Notes under the pieces: generated by a model
What the model was told of the DNA's origin: nothing
The model's input: the letters and a program-made list of their open reading frames with translations, nothing else
Database searches by the model: none
NCBI RefSeq assembly: GCF_900101525.1
Contig: NZ_FMZD01000010.1
Location: forward strand, 1 to 64,000
Source: Marinilactibacillus psychrotolerans
GTDB lineage: Bacteria > Bacillota > Bacilli > Lactobacillales > Carnobacteriaceae_A
Direction: 5' to 3'
Length of the DNA stretch: 64,000 nt
Translations under genes and position numbers: made by a program
In this document: in pieces, positions 45,017-54,953 of the stretch
How the letters are laid out: each line of letters begins with the position of its first letter
Numbering within the stretch: position 1 is the first letter of the stretch

Positions 45017-45964
45017 TTGAAAAAAATTTTAATTACTGGTGCTTTAGGTCAAATCGGAACCGCCCTAACTGCACGTATGCGTGAAAAATATGGAACAGAG
45101 AATGTGCTTGCGACAGATATTCATAAACCAGAAGGTTCTACTGTCGTTGAAAATGGATTATTTGAATACTTAGATGTTACTAATTACACAGCCATTGAAG
45201 AATTAGTAGAAAAGTATAAGATTGATACCATTATTCATCTTGCTGCTCTTCTGTCGGCTGTTGCTGAAGCTAAACCGCAATTAGCTTGGGAACTCAACAT
45301 GGGCGGGTTAATGAACGCTTTAGAAGTTGCACGAATTCATAACTTGAAATTTTTCACTCCCAGCTCTATTGGTGCCTTTGGTCCACAAACGCCTAAAGAC
45401 CAAACTCCTCAAGTAACTCTGCAGCGTCCTACAACGATGTATGGTGTTACAAAGGTCAGTGGAGAACTTCTTTGTGACTATTACTATCATAAGTTTAATG
45501 TAGACACAAGGAGTGTACGTTTCCCAGGACTGATTTCCTATGAAGCATTACCTGGAGGAGGAACAACTGATTACGCAGTTGATATCTACTATAAAGCATT
45601 GGAACAGAATGCTTACACTTCTTTCATTGATAGAGGTACATACATGGACATGATGTATATGCCTGATGCAGTTGAAGCAATCATTCGTCTGATGGAAGCA
45701 CCTGTCAATCAACTCATTAATCGTAATGCATTTAACGTCAGTGCAATGAGTGTCTGTCCAGAAGACTTTGAAAAAGCCATTCAAAAACATATTCCTGACT
45801 TTAAATTGTCATTCGAAGTAGATCCTGTTCGTCAGTCTATTGCAGAATCATGGCCAAATTCCATTGATACAACTTGTGCCCGTAAAGAATGGAATTTTTC
45901 TCCTAAATATACTCTTGAAAGAATGACAGCTGATATGTTAGAGAAATTAAACAAAAAAAAGTAA
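45017..45964 (+). CDS. tdh: L-threonine 3-dehydrogenase, SDR type
   Basis: The enzyme oxidises threonine with NAD to 2-amino-3-ketobutyrate. It is an extended short-chain dehydrogenase of 315 residues with the Rossmann motif Gly-Ala-Leu-Gly-Gln-Ile-Gly near the N-terminus, [10 protein letters not shown], and the catalytic Tyr-x-x-x-Lys in Met-Tyr-Gly-Val-Thr-Lys. The NAD-dependent epimerase-like threonine dehydrogenases have this layout. Pairing with kbl supports the role. The start is TTG with GGAGGG six bases upstream. Its neighbour kbl completes the path to glycine and acetyl-CoA. Confidence 0.9.
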   Translation: MKKILITGALGQIGTALTARMREKYGTENVLATDIHKPEGSTVVENGLFEYLDVTNYTAIEELVEKYKIDTIIHLAALLSAVAEAKPQLAWELNMGGLMNALEVARIHNLKFFTPSSIGAFGPQTPKDQTPQVTLQRPTTMYGVTKVSGELLCDYYYHKFNVDTRSVRFPGLISYEALPGGGTTDYAVDIYYKALEQNAYTSFIDRGTYMDMMYMPDAVEAIIRLMEAPVNQLINRNAFNVSAMSVCPEDFEKAIQKHIPDFKLSFEVDPVRQSIAESWPNSIDTTCARKEWNFSPKYTLERMTADMLEKLNKKK

Positions 45965-45991
45965 ATCCCCCGCGCAATAGTATAACGTACT

Positions 45992-46128
45992 AAAAGAGAC
46001 TGGGACAAAACTAGATAGAATGTAAAACCCGTCAAATCCAGAAAATTCAATCCTTGATTTGACGGGTTTTTTGATTGTTGTACACTTCAAATTATGGCTT
46101 AATAGAAACTTTTTTCCCAGCCTCTTTT
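45992..46128. repeat. Nested inverted repeat, possible dispersed element
   Basis: The outer arms AAAAGAGACTGGGA (from 45992) and TCCCAGCCTCTTTT (to 46127) pair with one mismatch. An inner perfect 15-base hairpin (arms 46024-46038 and 46056-46070, AAAACCCGTCAAATC) is followed by TTTTTT. The inner hairpin can act as a terminator for tdh. I recall similar GAG-CTGGGA-CAAAA sequences in other Lactobacillales genomes, often between genes. Confidence 0.6.
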
Positions 46129-46280
46129 ATAAGTTTAATCAGTCACTATCTTTAAAGATTTAATATTTTAATTAGTCTAAACACTAATTATCTTTACCAG
46201 AATCTACTATAAATAGTAAAACATTTGACTTGATCAAGCATTCTTGGTTTTAAAATATTCTTTCTAGAAGAATGACTTAA

Positions 46281-46964
46281 TCAGTTATCTCTATTGACTT
46301 CTTCGACAATGGGTCCTTCACTAGTGCCCACAATGACTGTATTCACACAATCCAAGAAAAGACCATGTTCAACGACTCCAGTAAGAGAATCTAACCATTT
46401 TGCTAATTCATGGGGATTTTCAATTACACCCAGATTCAGATCAATTATTAAGTTTCCAGCATCTGTTACAAGGCGTTCTCCCTCTTTATTGTTTCTCCAA
46501 GTTGGTTTATATCCTTTTTCCTTAAATAAATTGAATAACTGTCCTGAACCAAACTGAATAACTTCTACTGGCAAAGGAAATGCTCCTAATTTTTCTACAA
46601 GCTTTGTTTCATCAACAATCCATATATTTCTATCAGAAAGATTCGCTACAATTTTTTCGAATAAATGAGCTGCTCCTCCACCTTTGATCCCATTATATTG
46701 ACTAGAGATTTCATCTGCACCATCAATAGTTAGATCAATTTTTTCAACTTCATCTATATCTTTTAAAGGAATATCTAAATCTCTTGCATGATCCGCAGTT
46801 TCATATGAGGTCGTTACCCCGACAATATTCAGCCCTTCTTCTTTAACCCGTTTACCCAACGCTTCTACCATATAATATGCCGTTGATCCTGTTCCTAACC
46901 CCACTGTCATACCATTTTTCACAAATTCAGCAGCTTTATACCCTACCATTTCTTTTAAATTCAT
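46281..46964 (-). CDS. rpiA: Ribose-5-phosphate isomerase A
   Basis: RpiA interconverts ribose 5-phosphate and ribulose 5-phosphate in the pentose phosphate pathway. The 227-residue protein has Val-Gly-Leu-Gly-Thr-Gly-Ser-Thr-Ala near residue 20, Asp-Gly-Ala-Asp-Glu-Ile and [12 protein letters not shown], all family signatures. AAGGA is upstream of the ATG. Single gene. Confidence 0.95.
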   Translation of the reverse strand: MNLKEMVGYKAAEFVKNGMTVGLGTGSTAYYMVEALGKRVKEEGLNIVGVTTSYETADHARDLDIPLKDIDEVEKIDLTIDGADEISSQYNGIKGGGAAHLFEKIVANLSDRNIWIVDETKLVEKLGAFPLPVEVIQFGSGQLFNLFKEKGYKPTWRNNKEGERLVTDAGNLIIDLNLGVIENPHELAKWLDSLTGVVEHGLFLDCVNTVIVGTSEGPIVEEVNRDN

Positions 46965-47145
46965 AAAAATCGTCCTTCCCTATCTTATTTGCTCTATGTA
47001 TCGCTTTCATATCAGTACAATTGTACCATAAATTTAATTCATTCTATGAATCGAATTCTAAAATAATTCTTTCTTAAATCCTACTTTCTTTCTAAGATTA
47101 AAAAATGATATAATAATTATTAAAATATTCTAACGGAGTGAGTTT

Positions 47146-48345
47146 ATGCATACCATCTTGCCTTCAAAATTAATAGCTACAATTAAAGCTCATGAGCAAA
47201 CCGTGCTTGATTATAGAAGAAAGTTACATGAATTCCCGGAATTATCTTTCAAAGAGGTTAAAACAAGCCAATTTATTTTTGATGAAATGAGTGCTCTTAA
47301 TAATGTTGAAGTTACTCGTCCAACAAAAACTTCTGTGTTAGTAAAAATTACTGGAGCAAAGCCTGGATTAAAAATCGGGTTACGTGCAGATATTGATGCT
47401 TTGCCTATTCAAGAAGACCGTCCTGATATTCCATTCGCTTCAACTGTAAATGGAGTTATGCATGCTTGCGGTCATGATGGTCACACGGCTTTATTATTAA
47501 CAGCGACCAAAATCTTATCTGAACATACTGATCAATTAGAAGGCGAAATATATAGCATTTTTCAGCATGCTGAAGAAAGCCATCCTGGTGGAGCAAAAGA
47601 AATGGTAGCCACCGGTTTATTTGATGATTTTGATTTTATATATGGTCATCATCTTGTTTCTAGTTTGGATACAGGATTTATTGATATCAAAACTGGGGCT
47701 TGTTCTGGGAATTCAGACCGCTATGATGTGACGATCTATGGAAAAGGTGGACACGCAGCAAGCCCTCACGAGACCAACGATCCTGTCATTATTGGCGCTC
47801 AAATTATCGAAAAATTCCAAACAATTATCTCTCGTAAACTAGATCCTTTAACTTCAGGCATTATTTCAAATACTGTTTTCCAAGCTGGAGATCCCAATGC
47901 TAAAAACATTATTCCTGATCAAATTATGCTAGGTGGAAGCGTACGAACCTTCGATGCAGATGTAAGAGCCTTAATTGAAGTCGAGATGGAGCGAGTAATC
48001 CGTGGGACTTGTGATAGTTACGGTGCTACGTATACTTTTAATTTCCGGCATGGTTATGCAAGTGTAATCAATAATATAGAAACGACTGAAATAGTAGAAA
48101 AAATCTCAAGAGAACTTTATCCTGAACAAATCGTTTCTTTACCACCATTTATGGGAGGAGAAGATTTTTCTGCCTTTTCAGCTATCGTTCCTTCAACGTA
48201 CTTATTTATAGGTTCTAGAAATGAAGAATTAGGATTTGATTTCCCACACCATCATCCAAAATTTGGACTAGACGAGAACAGTTTTTTGACTGGGATCACA
48301 TTATTTGTCAGTGTGGCGATGAATTATTCAAGATTAGCTAAGTAA
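47146..48345 (+). CDS. M20 family amidohydrolase (N-acyl-amino acid amidohydrolase type)
   Basis: This zinc-dependent amidohydrolase has 399 residues, with an N-terminal Phe-Pro-Glu-Leu-Ser-Phe, Gly-Leu-Arg-Ala-Asp-Ile-Asp-Ala-Leu-Pro-Ile, the metal site Met-His-Ala-Cys-Gly-His-Asp-Gly-His-Thr, His-Ala-Glu-Glu, and a C-terminal Gly-Gly-Glu-Asp-Phe-Ser. It belongs to the aminoacylase/amidohydrolase subgroup of M20D. Exact substrates are not predictable. GGAG is 7 bases before the ATG. It converges on potD and shares its terminator. Confidence 0.9.
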   Translation: MHTILPSKLIATIKAHEQTVLDYRRKLHEFPELSFKEVKTSQFIFDEMSALNNVEVTRPTKTSVLVKITGAKPGLKIGLRADIDALPIQEDRPDIPFASTVNGVMHACGHDGHTALLLTATKILSEHTDQLEGEIYSIFQHAEESHPGGAKEMVATGLFDDFDFIYGHHLVSSLDTGFIDIKTGACSGNSDRYDVTIYGKGGHAASPHETNDPVIIGAQIIEKFQTIISRKLDPLTSGIISNTVFQAGDPNAKNIIPDQIMLGGSVRTFDADVRALIEVEMERVIRGTCDSYGATYTFNFRHGYASVINNIETTEIVEKISRELYPEQIVSLPPFMGGEDFSAFSAIVPSTYLFIGSRNEELGFDFPHHHPKFGLDENSFLTGITLFVSVAMNYSRLAK

Positions 48346-48357
48346 AATAGTCGAATA

Positions 48358-48437
48358 AAAAAGCCTTACTCTACTGGTATGATCCTGCTAGATAATCTAC
48401 TTGATTATCCGCAATCAATCAGTAAGTAAGGCTTTTT
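48358..48437. terminator. Bidirectional terminator with inner hairpin
   Basis: AAAAAGCCTTACT (48358-48370) pairs with AGTAAGGCTTTTT (48425-48437). The 54-base loop holds a second hairpin, GATAATC/GATTATC. Both strands end in T-runs. It lies between the convergent M20 and potD genes. Confidence 0.8.
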
Positions 48438-48443
48438 CATTAC

Positions 48444-49520
48444 TTAATCCCTTCTCAGCATTTTAAATTCTAAAAATAAATCATTATATTTTCCAAGATA
48501 CTCAAAGCCAATATTTTCATAGACTTCAAGATTTTTCATCATTTCATCTGTTGGATAAAATTGTACATCATTTACGGTTTCTTCTGGCAATAGTGCCATA
48601 GCATCTTGATTAGGTGTGCTGTATCCAATGTAGTCTGCATTTTGTGCAGCCACTTCTGGATCTAGCATAAAATTGATAAAAGCATATGCAGCTTCTTTAT
48701 TTTGAGCTGTTTTAGGAATAACCATATTATCAAACCATAGGTTGGACCCTTCTTCAGGGAGTATATAATGCAGAGATTCATTTTCCCACATCATATCTGC
48801 AGCTTCCCCGGAGAATGTAACCGCAATGGATGCTTCTTCTTGGATCATATACATCTTGATTTCATCAGCTACTAGTGCTTTGACATTTGGTGCCAAACCT
48901 TTCAACAATTCAAATGCTTCAGTCAGTTCTTCATCATTTTTTGAGTTTAAAGAGTACCCTTTTGTCTGTAGTCCAATTCCGATAATCTCTCTTGCTCCAT
49001 CAATTAGCATAATATCTTCTCTATACTTAGACTTCCAGAGATCACTCCACGACTTTATTTCTTCCCCGTCAATCATTTTATCATTATAGACAATTCCTAA
49101 AGTTCCCCAAAAATAAGGAATAGAATATTGGTTATCTGGGTCAAAAGCTAAGTCTAAAAAGGCTGGATCAATATGCTCTAATCCCTCTATCTTTGAATGA
49201 TCCAGTGGAAGAACTAACTCTTCTTGTATCATTCGATCGATCATATACTCACTCGGTATGGCCAAATCATAGGCCGTACCACCTTGCTGTACTTTTGTAT
49301 ACATGGCTTCGTTTGAATCAAAAGTCTCGTAAACTACCCGATACCCAGTTTCTTCTTCAAATTGGTCAAGCAAATCTGGATCGATATAGTCTCCCCAGTT
49401 AAAAATATTCAGCGTATCCGAGCTTGCTGAGCCTTCCGAACGATCTACATACAGACTACTAATATACAAAATACTAGTAATACCTAAAATCATTGCAGCT
49501 AACTGTATGAGCTTTTTCAT
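48444..49520 (-). CDS. potD: Spermidine/putrescine-binding protein PotD
   Basis: This is the extracellular polyamine-binding protein, 358 residues. It has Ile-Phe-Asn-Trp-Gly-Asp-Tyr-Ile-Asp-Pro near residue 38, Tyr-Asp-Leu-Ala-Ile-Pro-Ser-Glu-Tyr-Met, Tyr-Phe-Trp-Gly-Thr-Leu-Gly-Ile and Ile-Asn-Phe-Met-Leu-Asp-Pro-Glu-Val. It begins with a hydrophobic segment but has no lipobox Cys, so it is probably held by an uncleaved N-terminal helix, as in other lactic acid bacteria. Its start overlaps the potC stop by one base. Confidence 0.93.
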   Translation of the reverse strand: MKKLIQLAAMILGITSILYISSLYVDRSEGSASSDTLNIFNWGDYIDPDLLDQFEEETGYRVVYETFDSNEAMYTKVQQGGTAYDLAIPSEYMIDRMIQEELVLPLDHSKIEGLEHIDPAFLDLAFDPDNQYSIPYFWGTLGIVYNDKMIDGEEIKSWSDLWKSKYREDIMLIDGAREIIGIGLQTKGYSLNSKNDEELTEAFELLKGLAPNVKALVADEIKMYMIQEEASIAVTFSGEAADMMWENESLHYILPEEGSNLWFDNMVIPKTAQNKEAAYAFINFMLDPEVAAQNADYIGYSTPNQDAMALLPEETVNDVQFYPTDEMMKNLEVYENIGFEYLGKYNDLFLEFKMLRRD

Positions 49521-50359
49521 TAAGGAGACACCGCCTTTTGATGATTTGTAGGGTCTATATTCGTTAGTTTACGTTTTCTGTTTCGCTGTTGTTGTTGAAT
49601 AAAATAGTATCCGCTAACCAATCCTAATGCAAGGATAAATAAAATCGTGCTTAGCGCATTAATTTCCAAGCTGATCCCTTGTCTTGCTCTAGAATAAATT
49701 TCCACTGATAGTGTAGCAAACCCATTTCCAGTTACAAAGAATGTCACAGCAAAGTCATCTATAGAATAGGTAAACGCCATAAAATATCCTGCTAATATTC
49801 CTGGGGTAATACTGGGAATAATGACACTCTTTAATACTTGCCAGTTATTGGCCCCTAAATCTTTTGCTGCGGTAATCATATTCAGATTCATTTCTTGTAA
49901 TTTTGGTAACACCATGAGAACAACAATAGGAATACTGAATGCAATATGTGAGAACAATACAGAATAGAATCCTAATCGAAATCCTGCCATGGTAAAGAGT
50001 AATAAAAAACTAGCACCTATAATTACGTCTGGAGAAACAAGCAGAACATTATTCAATCCTAATAAAGACACTTGCGTTTTTCTCTGTTTAACGAAGAAAA
50101 TACCGATTGCGCCAAGTGTTCCAATAATTGTAGCTATTAAAGAAGAAAGCAATGCGACTCTAAACGTATCCAAGGCTATTCGAATCAATCGAGTATCATT
50201 CGCAAGCGCTCCATAATGTTCGGTTGTAAAGCCCGTAAACTCATTCATCGTTCCAGCTTGATTAAACGAATAATAGATTAAATAGATAATAGGCGTATAA
50301 AGCAGAGCGAATATTAAAAACAAATAGGCATTGGACCAACTAAATTTTAATTTTTTCAC
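49520..50359 (-). CDS. potC: Spermidine/putrescine ABC transporter permease PotC
   Basis: The 279-residue permease has six membrane segments and the EAA loop Ala-Ala-Lys-Asp-Leu-Gly-Ala-Asn-Asn-Trp-Gln-Val-Leu-Lys. Tyr-Ser-Ile-Asp-Asp-Phe-Ala-Val is a PotC motif. The C-terminus is basic and cytoplasmic. It overlaps potB by four bases (ATGA). PotB and PotC form the channel for polyamine uptake. Confidence 0.93.
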   Translation of the reverse strand: MKKLKFSWSNAYLFLIFALLYTPIIYLIYYSFNQAGTMNEFTGFTTEHYGALANDTRLIRIALDTFRVALLSSLIATIIGTLGAIGIFFVKQRKTQVSLLGLNNVLLVSPDVIIGASFLLLFTMAGFRLGFYSVLFSHIAFSIPIVVLMVLPKLQEMNLNMITAAKDLGANNWQVLKSVIIPSITPGILAGYFMAFTYSIDDFAVTFFVTGNGFATLSVEIYSRARQGISLEINALSTILFILALGLVSGYYFIQQQQRNRKRKLTNIDPTNHQKAVSP

Positions 50360-51168
50360 TGTTTACGAGCCTCCTTTTTTCGTCCAGAGGTCAGCAGCAT
50401 TATGATAATCATCAATAATATCAATACGATACCAATCGTAGAACCCATTCCCCAGTTCTGTGTGACAAGAAAATGCTGTTCAATAGCTGTTCCCAAAGTA
50501 ACGACTCGATTTCCACCAATCAATCTTGTTAACATAAATAATGATAGCGACGGAATGAATACAACTTGGATCCCACTTCTTACCCCTGAAAGTGATAAGG
50601 GAAAAACAACCGTTTTGAAAGTGTCCCAACTACTCGCTCCTAAATCGCGGCTAGCATGCAGCAAAGTAGAATCGATCTCTTCAATTGCATTGTATATAGG
50701 AAGGAGCATAAATGGAATTTCAATATAAGTTGCAACTAACAGGAAACTTGCATTGGTAAAGAGTAATTGCTGCCTACCGATTCCGATCCAGTCAAAAAAT
50801 CCATTTATACTACCGTCCTGGCTCAATAAACCAATAAACGCATAAGCTTTAAGCAATACATTGATCCATGTAGGTAAAATTAACAAAAGCATCCATAAGT
50901 CTTTACGTTTTGTTTGTGTTAAAAAGTAAGCAGTTGGATAACTGATACAAAAGGTGATGAGCGTAATGATAAAAGCGTAAATAAATGATTGTAAGGTCAT
51001 GATTAAATACGTAGCCGAAGTGAAATACGTTAGAATATTATCAAATGTAAACGCTCCATCTATTCCAATAAACGATTGATATACAAGTAACCCGATTGGA
51101 ATAAGAACAAATAAACCGATCCAGATAAAATAAGGGAAAAAGAGCACTCTATTTTGCTTAGACGTCAT
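50356..51168 (-). CDS. potB: Spermidine/putrescine ABC transporter permease PotB
   Basis: The 270-residue permease has about six membrane segments and the EAA loop [14 protein letters not shown]. It begins Met-Thr-Ser-Lys-Gln-Asn-Arg. It overlaps potA by 11 bases and potC by 4, so the operon is tightly coupled. Confidence 0.92.
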   Translation of the reverse strand: MTSKQNRVLFFPYFIWIGLFVLIPIGLLVYQSFIGIDGAFTFDNILTYFTSATYLIMTLQSFIYAFIITLITFCISYPTAYFLTQTKRKDLWMLLLILPTWINVLLKAYAFIGLLSQDGSINGFFDWIGIGRQQLLFTNASFLLVATYIEIPFMLLPIYNAIEEIDSTLLHASRDLGASSWDTFKTVVFPLSLSGVRSGIQVVFIPSLSLFMLTRLIGGNRVVTLGTAIEQHFLVTQNWGMGSTIGIVLILLMIIIMLLTSGRKKEARKQ

Positions 51169-52312
51169 AGTTTAACTCCACTCCCTTTTCGATATCAATA
51201 GCGGCTTGTACACTAGTGCCACTATTAATTGCATATTCTGCTAGACGAGTATTGAAAGCTTCTTCTGTTTCTCCTATACGCATAATATGAATATCTCTTG
51301 GTTCAAATGCTAGTCCTACTTCATCACCAACTTCTGCTTTACGCGTTGTATGGACCATCCATTCATTTCCTTCTGGATCTTCTCCAATAATTTCGTAATG
51401 TACCCCTCTGAATAATTGAGATTGAACTTTCACTTTCAGATTGCCAAGCGCTGGTCTAGTCATCACTAAGTCCTCAGGACGAATCACGATTTCTACTTGT
51501 TCTGCAACATGCATACCCCCATCTACACAGTCAAACACTTTTCCAGCAAATTCAACTTTATAATCCTTAACCATTTTTCCAGTTACAATATTGCTCTCTC
51601 CAATGAAATCTGCTACATAGTTATTTAAGGGTTCATCATAGATATCAATCGGTGTACCACTTTGAATGATCTCACCTTCTTTCATAACGAAAATCTTGTC
51701 ACTCATGGCTAAAGCTTCTTCCTGATCATGAGTAACGAAAATAAAAGTAATACCCAATCGCTGTTGCAGTTCTCTTAACTCATACTGCATTTCTGTCCTT
51801 AATTTTAAGTCCAGTGCTGATAAAGGCTCATCCAGCAATAGTATTTCGGGCTCATTAACAAGCGCCCTAGCAATCGCAACTCGCTGACGCTGTCCACCAG
51901 ACATTTCCGAAATCTCTCTTGTTTCAAACCCCGTTAAGCGGACAGATTTTAATGCTTCTATGACTTTTTGTTTAATTTGATTTTTAGGTATTTTTTTAAT
52001 CTTTAGACCAAACGCAACATTGTCAAACACGTTCATATGAGGAAATAGAGCATAATCTTGAAAAACAGTATTAACTTTCCGTTTATTTGGTGGCAGAATA
52101 TTGACTTTTTTGCCATCTAGAATAATAGCCCCTGAAGTAGCTTGAGTAAAACCGGCAATCAAATTTAAGATTGTTGACTTTCCACATCCTGACGGACCTA
52201 GCAAGGTATAAAATTTACCCTTCTCTAAATCAAAAGAAATATCTTTTAAAATCATGCTATCATCGAATTGTTTGTGAACATTTTGAAACGAAATAATGGT
52301 ATTTTCCGCCAC
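51158..52312 (-). CDS. potA: Spermidine/putrescine ABC transporter ATP-binding protein PotA
   Basis: PotA powers polyamine import. It has 384 residues: an ATPase domain with Gly-Pro-Ser-Gly-Cys-Gly-Lys-Ser-Thr, the signature Met-Ser-Gly-Gly-Gln-Arg-Gln-Arg-Val and Leu-Leu-Leu-Asp-Glu-Pro-Leu-Ser-Ala, then a C-terminal TOBE-like domain with Ile-Val-Ile-Arg-Pro-Glu-Asp. The start is GTG at 52312, with GGGGAG 9 bases upstream. It heads the potABCD operon. Confidence 0.94.
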   Translation of the reverse strand: MAENTIISFQNVHKQFDDSMILKDISFDLEKGKFYTLLGPSGCGKSTILNLIAGFTQATSGAIILDGKKVNILPPNKRKVNTVFQDYALFPHMNVFDNVAFGLKIKKIPKNQIKQKVIEALKSVRLTGFETREISEMSGGQRQRVAIARALVNEPEILLLDEPLSALDLKLRTEMQYELRELQQRLGITFIFVTHDQEEALAMSDKIFVMKEGEIIQSGTPIDIYDEPLNNYVADFIGESNIVTGKMVKDYKVEFAGKVFDCVDGGMHVAEQVEIVIRPEDLVMTRPALGNLKVKVQSQLFRGVHYEIIGEDPEGNEWMVHTTRKAEVGDEVGLAFEPRDIHIMRIGETEEAFNTRLAEYAINSGTSVQAAIDIEKGVELNYDV

Positions 52313-52488
52313 AGCTTACACTCCCCTTTATCTACTTTTTGTAAAACCTATATAATTATATCTTTACGTAGAATAAAATCAATTGCTATTGTAGATTATA
52401 TTTTACAATTCAACAGTCGCCCATTCACAATTCAATGCTATTTTCTCCATTAAACGGCTTAATAATGCGCGATCAATTGAAGGCTATA

Positions 52489-52520
52489 AAAAACGATCGC
52501 TCAAGTAGAACGATCGCTTT
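52489..52520 (-). terminator. Terminator of the Gfo/Idh oxidoreductase gene
   Basis: AAAGCGATCG pairs with CGATCGTTTT with one mismatch around an 11-base loop on the minus strand, running into TTTTTTAT. It lies after the oxidoreductase stop and before potA. Confidence 0.75.
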
Positions 52521-52628
52521 ACGGTTCATTTATTATTACACGCTTGTACAGAATACTGAAGCTAATTTTAAAAAAAACTGATATTTCCTTTAAATAAATC
52601 TTTGTAGTTAATTCATTTTAACCCTTCA

Positions 52629-53543
52629 TTAAAACCCAGCATTTTCTAAAATTTTCTCACAAACTTCGTGACTCTGTAAAACCGTTTCTAATGATACTGG
52701 ATTCTCTCCACTTATTTCTACGGTTTCTAAGAAAGCATCAATCATTGGAGCAAATCCTCTTTTAAGCAGTGTATTTTCCCAATCCCCGTAAGTTTTAATG
52801 CCTATACCGAATTCGTCATACTTTGTAAATTCTGTAAGATTTTCCAAGCGCATAGTGGCTGCCGGGCTTTGGACTTCCATCGTTTCAAGTCTCGCTCCTG
52901 ATTCTGTATTGACTGAAACCATTATATTAGCTGATTCTGACTCCAGCATTACCCATGCCCTTTTTAGTGCATCTTTTGTTCCCACTATTCCTGTATTAAT
53001 AATTTTGACTGGACCGTCTACCATATGCAATGCTGTATCTATTGGATGAATCATCAAATCATATATACGATATCTTGAGGCTTTTGTCGGTTGATCAGCC
53101 TGATTTTTTTGAAAATAGATCATATTTTTATTCTGAATTTCTTTTAATTCTTTAACTCTTGGTGCAAATCTGCGATTGAATCCTGTCATTAGTAAAGTAT
53201 TTGTCTTTTTAGATAGTTTAATCAGTTCTTTAGTTTCCTCTAGTCGATCACTGATTGGTTTATCCACAAATACTGCAATTCTTTTTTCAAGCATAGCACG
53301 AATAATTTCAGCATGGGTAGTCGTAGGAGTGTGAATAAAGACAGCATCTATATCCAAATCCAATAGATCTTCCCAATCTGTATGTAATTGCTCAGCATTT
53401 ATTCTATATTTTTCTCCTAAAACTTCTAGTTTTTCTTTATTTCTAGTGCTCAAATGCCATTCTACTTCTGGATGTTCTGTCATCATCATGGGTAAATAGG
53501 CTTTTTGTGCAATAGTCCCTAATCCAATCACGCCAACTTTCAT
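52629..53543 (-). CDS. Gfo/Idh/MocA family oxidoreductase
   Basis: This NAD(P)-dependent dehydrogenase has 304 residues. The Rossmann start is Gly-Val-Ile-Gly-Leu-Gly-Thr-Ile-Ala, with His-Thr-Pro-Thr-Thr-Thr-His and Val-Asp-Lys-Pro-Ile-Ser (catalytic Lys region), and Gly-Phe-Asn-Arg-Arg-Phe-Ala-Pro-Arg. The C-terminal alpha/beta domain has Met-Ile-His-Pro-Ile-Asp-Thr-Ala. Substrates of this family are sugars or sugar derivatives and cannot be read here. AGGAGG precedes the ATG. It sits between potA and murB, which are often neighbours in related bacteria. Confidence 0.88.
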   Translation of the reverse strand: MKVGVIGLGTIAQKAYLPMMMTEHPEVEWHLSTRNKEKLEVLGEKYRINAEQLHTDWEDLLDLDIDAVFIHTPTTTHAEIIRAMLEKRIAVFVDKPISDRLEETKELIKLSKKTNTLLMTGFNRRFAPRVKELKEIQNKNMIYFQKNQADQPTKASRYRIYDLMIHPIDTALHMVDGPVKIINTGIVGTKDALKRAWVMLESESANIMVSVNTESGARLETMEVQSPAATMRLENLTEFTKYDEFGIGIKTYGDWENTLLKRGFAPMIDAFLETVEISGENPVSLETVLQSHEVCEKILENAGF

Positions 53544-53688
53544 TTAACTTCCTCCTAATATTTTATAATTCTTTTCTACTTTCTTCTTATATTATATAGA
53601 ATTTTAAGCGTTTTAATATAATAAAATAATAAAAGCATACCTATCAGACATTTTTATTTTAAAAATAGTCTTCCTTGTATGCGTTTAT

Positions 53689-54696
53689 TTAAAGCTCATC
53701 AGCTAGTTGAACGGATTGTTCAGCATTAATTTTCTTCTTGAACTCTGTTGTAGCTTTTTTGATGATATTCTTCGCATGTACAATCTCGGTTTCAGTTGGA
53801 TCTTCCCCAATAATGCGGACTTCAGTTTCTAATTGAACATCGTCTTTATCTAAAATAACCTCTTTAATATGTTCGATCAATTCAATATAATCTGTTGCTG
53901 TTGCCTGATTTACATTTACAATAAAACCTGCATGTTTTGTAGAGATCTGAGCTCCACCCCAAACTAACCCTTGTAACCCTGCTTCTTGAATAAGCTTACC
54001 TGTAAAGTAGCCTGTTGGACGTTTAAATACTGACCCGCACGAAGGATATTCAAGAGGTTGTTTTGTTGTACGAAGCATTGTTAATTCATTCATACGCTCG
54101 ATAATTTTTTCTTGATCCCCTTCATTTAGTAAAAATGTCACATCAATTACGATATCACCTGTCTGCTGAATTTTGCTGTTTCGATAAACAAATTCCATTT
54201 CTTCATTTGTTACTTCTTTTAATTCTCCTGTACGAGATAGTACAGTAACTTTTTGAATGACATCTTTAACTTCTCCATCGTAGGCTCCAGCATTCATGAA
54301 GACAGCACCACCTACACTCCCGGGAATCCCGCAAGCAAATTCAAGTCCGCTCAAACTGAAACCAGAAGCTTTCTTACTAACATCAATCAAAGCGGCACCA
54401 GCTTGTGCAACGATAGTCTTTTCATGTACAGAAATCTGATCCATTTCAGTTAAAATCAGTGTGACTCCACGGATCCCACCGTCTTTAACGATTAAATTAC
54501 TGGCATTCCCTAAAATGGTCAACGGCCAATTTTTTTCATGAATATAAGTTACGATTTCTGCGATTTCTTCTTTTCTTTTAGGGAATACTAGTGCATCTGC
54601 AGGTCCACCAGTTTTTGTATAAGTATAATGTGCTAAGGGTTCATTTATTTTAATAATTGAATCTTTAAATTTTTGTTGGAATATTTTTAAGTCCAT
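53689..54696 (-). CDS. murB: UDP-N-acetylenolpyruvoylglucosamine reductase
   Basis: MurB reduces UDP-GlcNAc-enolpyruvate to UDP-MurNAc with NADPH and FAD, in the second step of peptidoglycan precursor synthesis. The FAD domain has Tyr-Thr-Lys-Thr-Gly-Gly-Pro, Gly-Asn-Ala-Ser-Asn-Leu-Ile and Gly-Ile-Pro-Gly-Ser-Val-Gly-Gly-Ala-Val-Phe-Met-Asn-Ala-Gly. The catalytic Ser lies in Cys-Gly-Ser-Val-Phe-Lys-Arg-Pro. Length is 335 residues. A possible site AGAGGA is 12 to 13 bases upstream of the ATG. Confidence 0.95.
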   Translation of the reverse strand: MDLKIFQQKFKDSIIKINEPLAHYTYTKTGGPADALVFPKRKEEIAEIVTYIHEKNWPLTILGNASNLIVKDGGIRGVTLILTEMDQISVHEKTIVAQAGAALIDVSKKASGFSLSGLEFACGIPGSVGGAVFMNAGAYDGEVKDVIQKVTVLSRTGELKEVTNEEMEFVYRNSKIQQTGDIVIDVTFLLNEGDQEKIIERMNELTMLRTTKQPLEYPSCGSVFKRPTGYFTGKLIQEAGLQGLVWGGAQISTKHAGFIVNVNQATATDYIELIEHIKEVILDKDDVQLETEVRIIGEDPTETEIVHAKNIIKKATTEFKKKINAEQSVQLADEL

Positions 54697-54953
54697 GTAT
54701 CTTTACGTTCCTCTCAATTAATATCCGTTCTAGTCTGGTAGGCAATTTTCTGAAAAACTAAATTATCAGTTTTTTTTATTCTAACATGAATATACCATAT
54801 GTAATAGTTATAATTCTAATTGTAACTAAACCGTCAACCTTTTCACTCTAAAACATCATCATTCATTAATGAATGTACAACTCTAATCTTTCGTTTTTAC
54901 ATTCCAGATTAAATTAGATATGATTAGAGTAACATATATTGGAGGAATTACTT

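Noticed and set aside
45832-46050. 72-residue minus-strand frame over the end of tdh
   Set aside because: It overlaps a certain gene and a palindromic intergenic element and has no supporting signals.
50402-50728. 108-residue frame antisense to potB
   Set aside because: It is contained in potB on the opposite strand and resembles no family.
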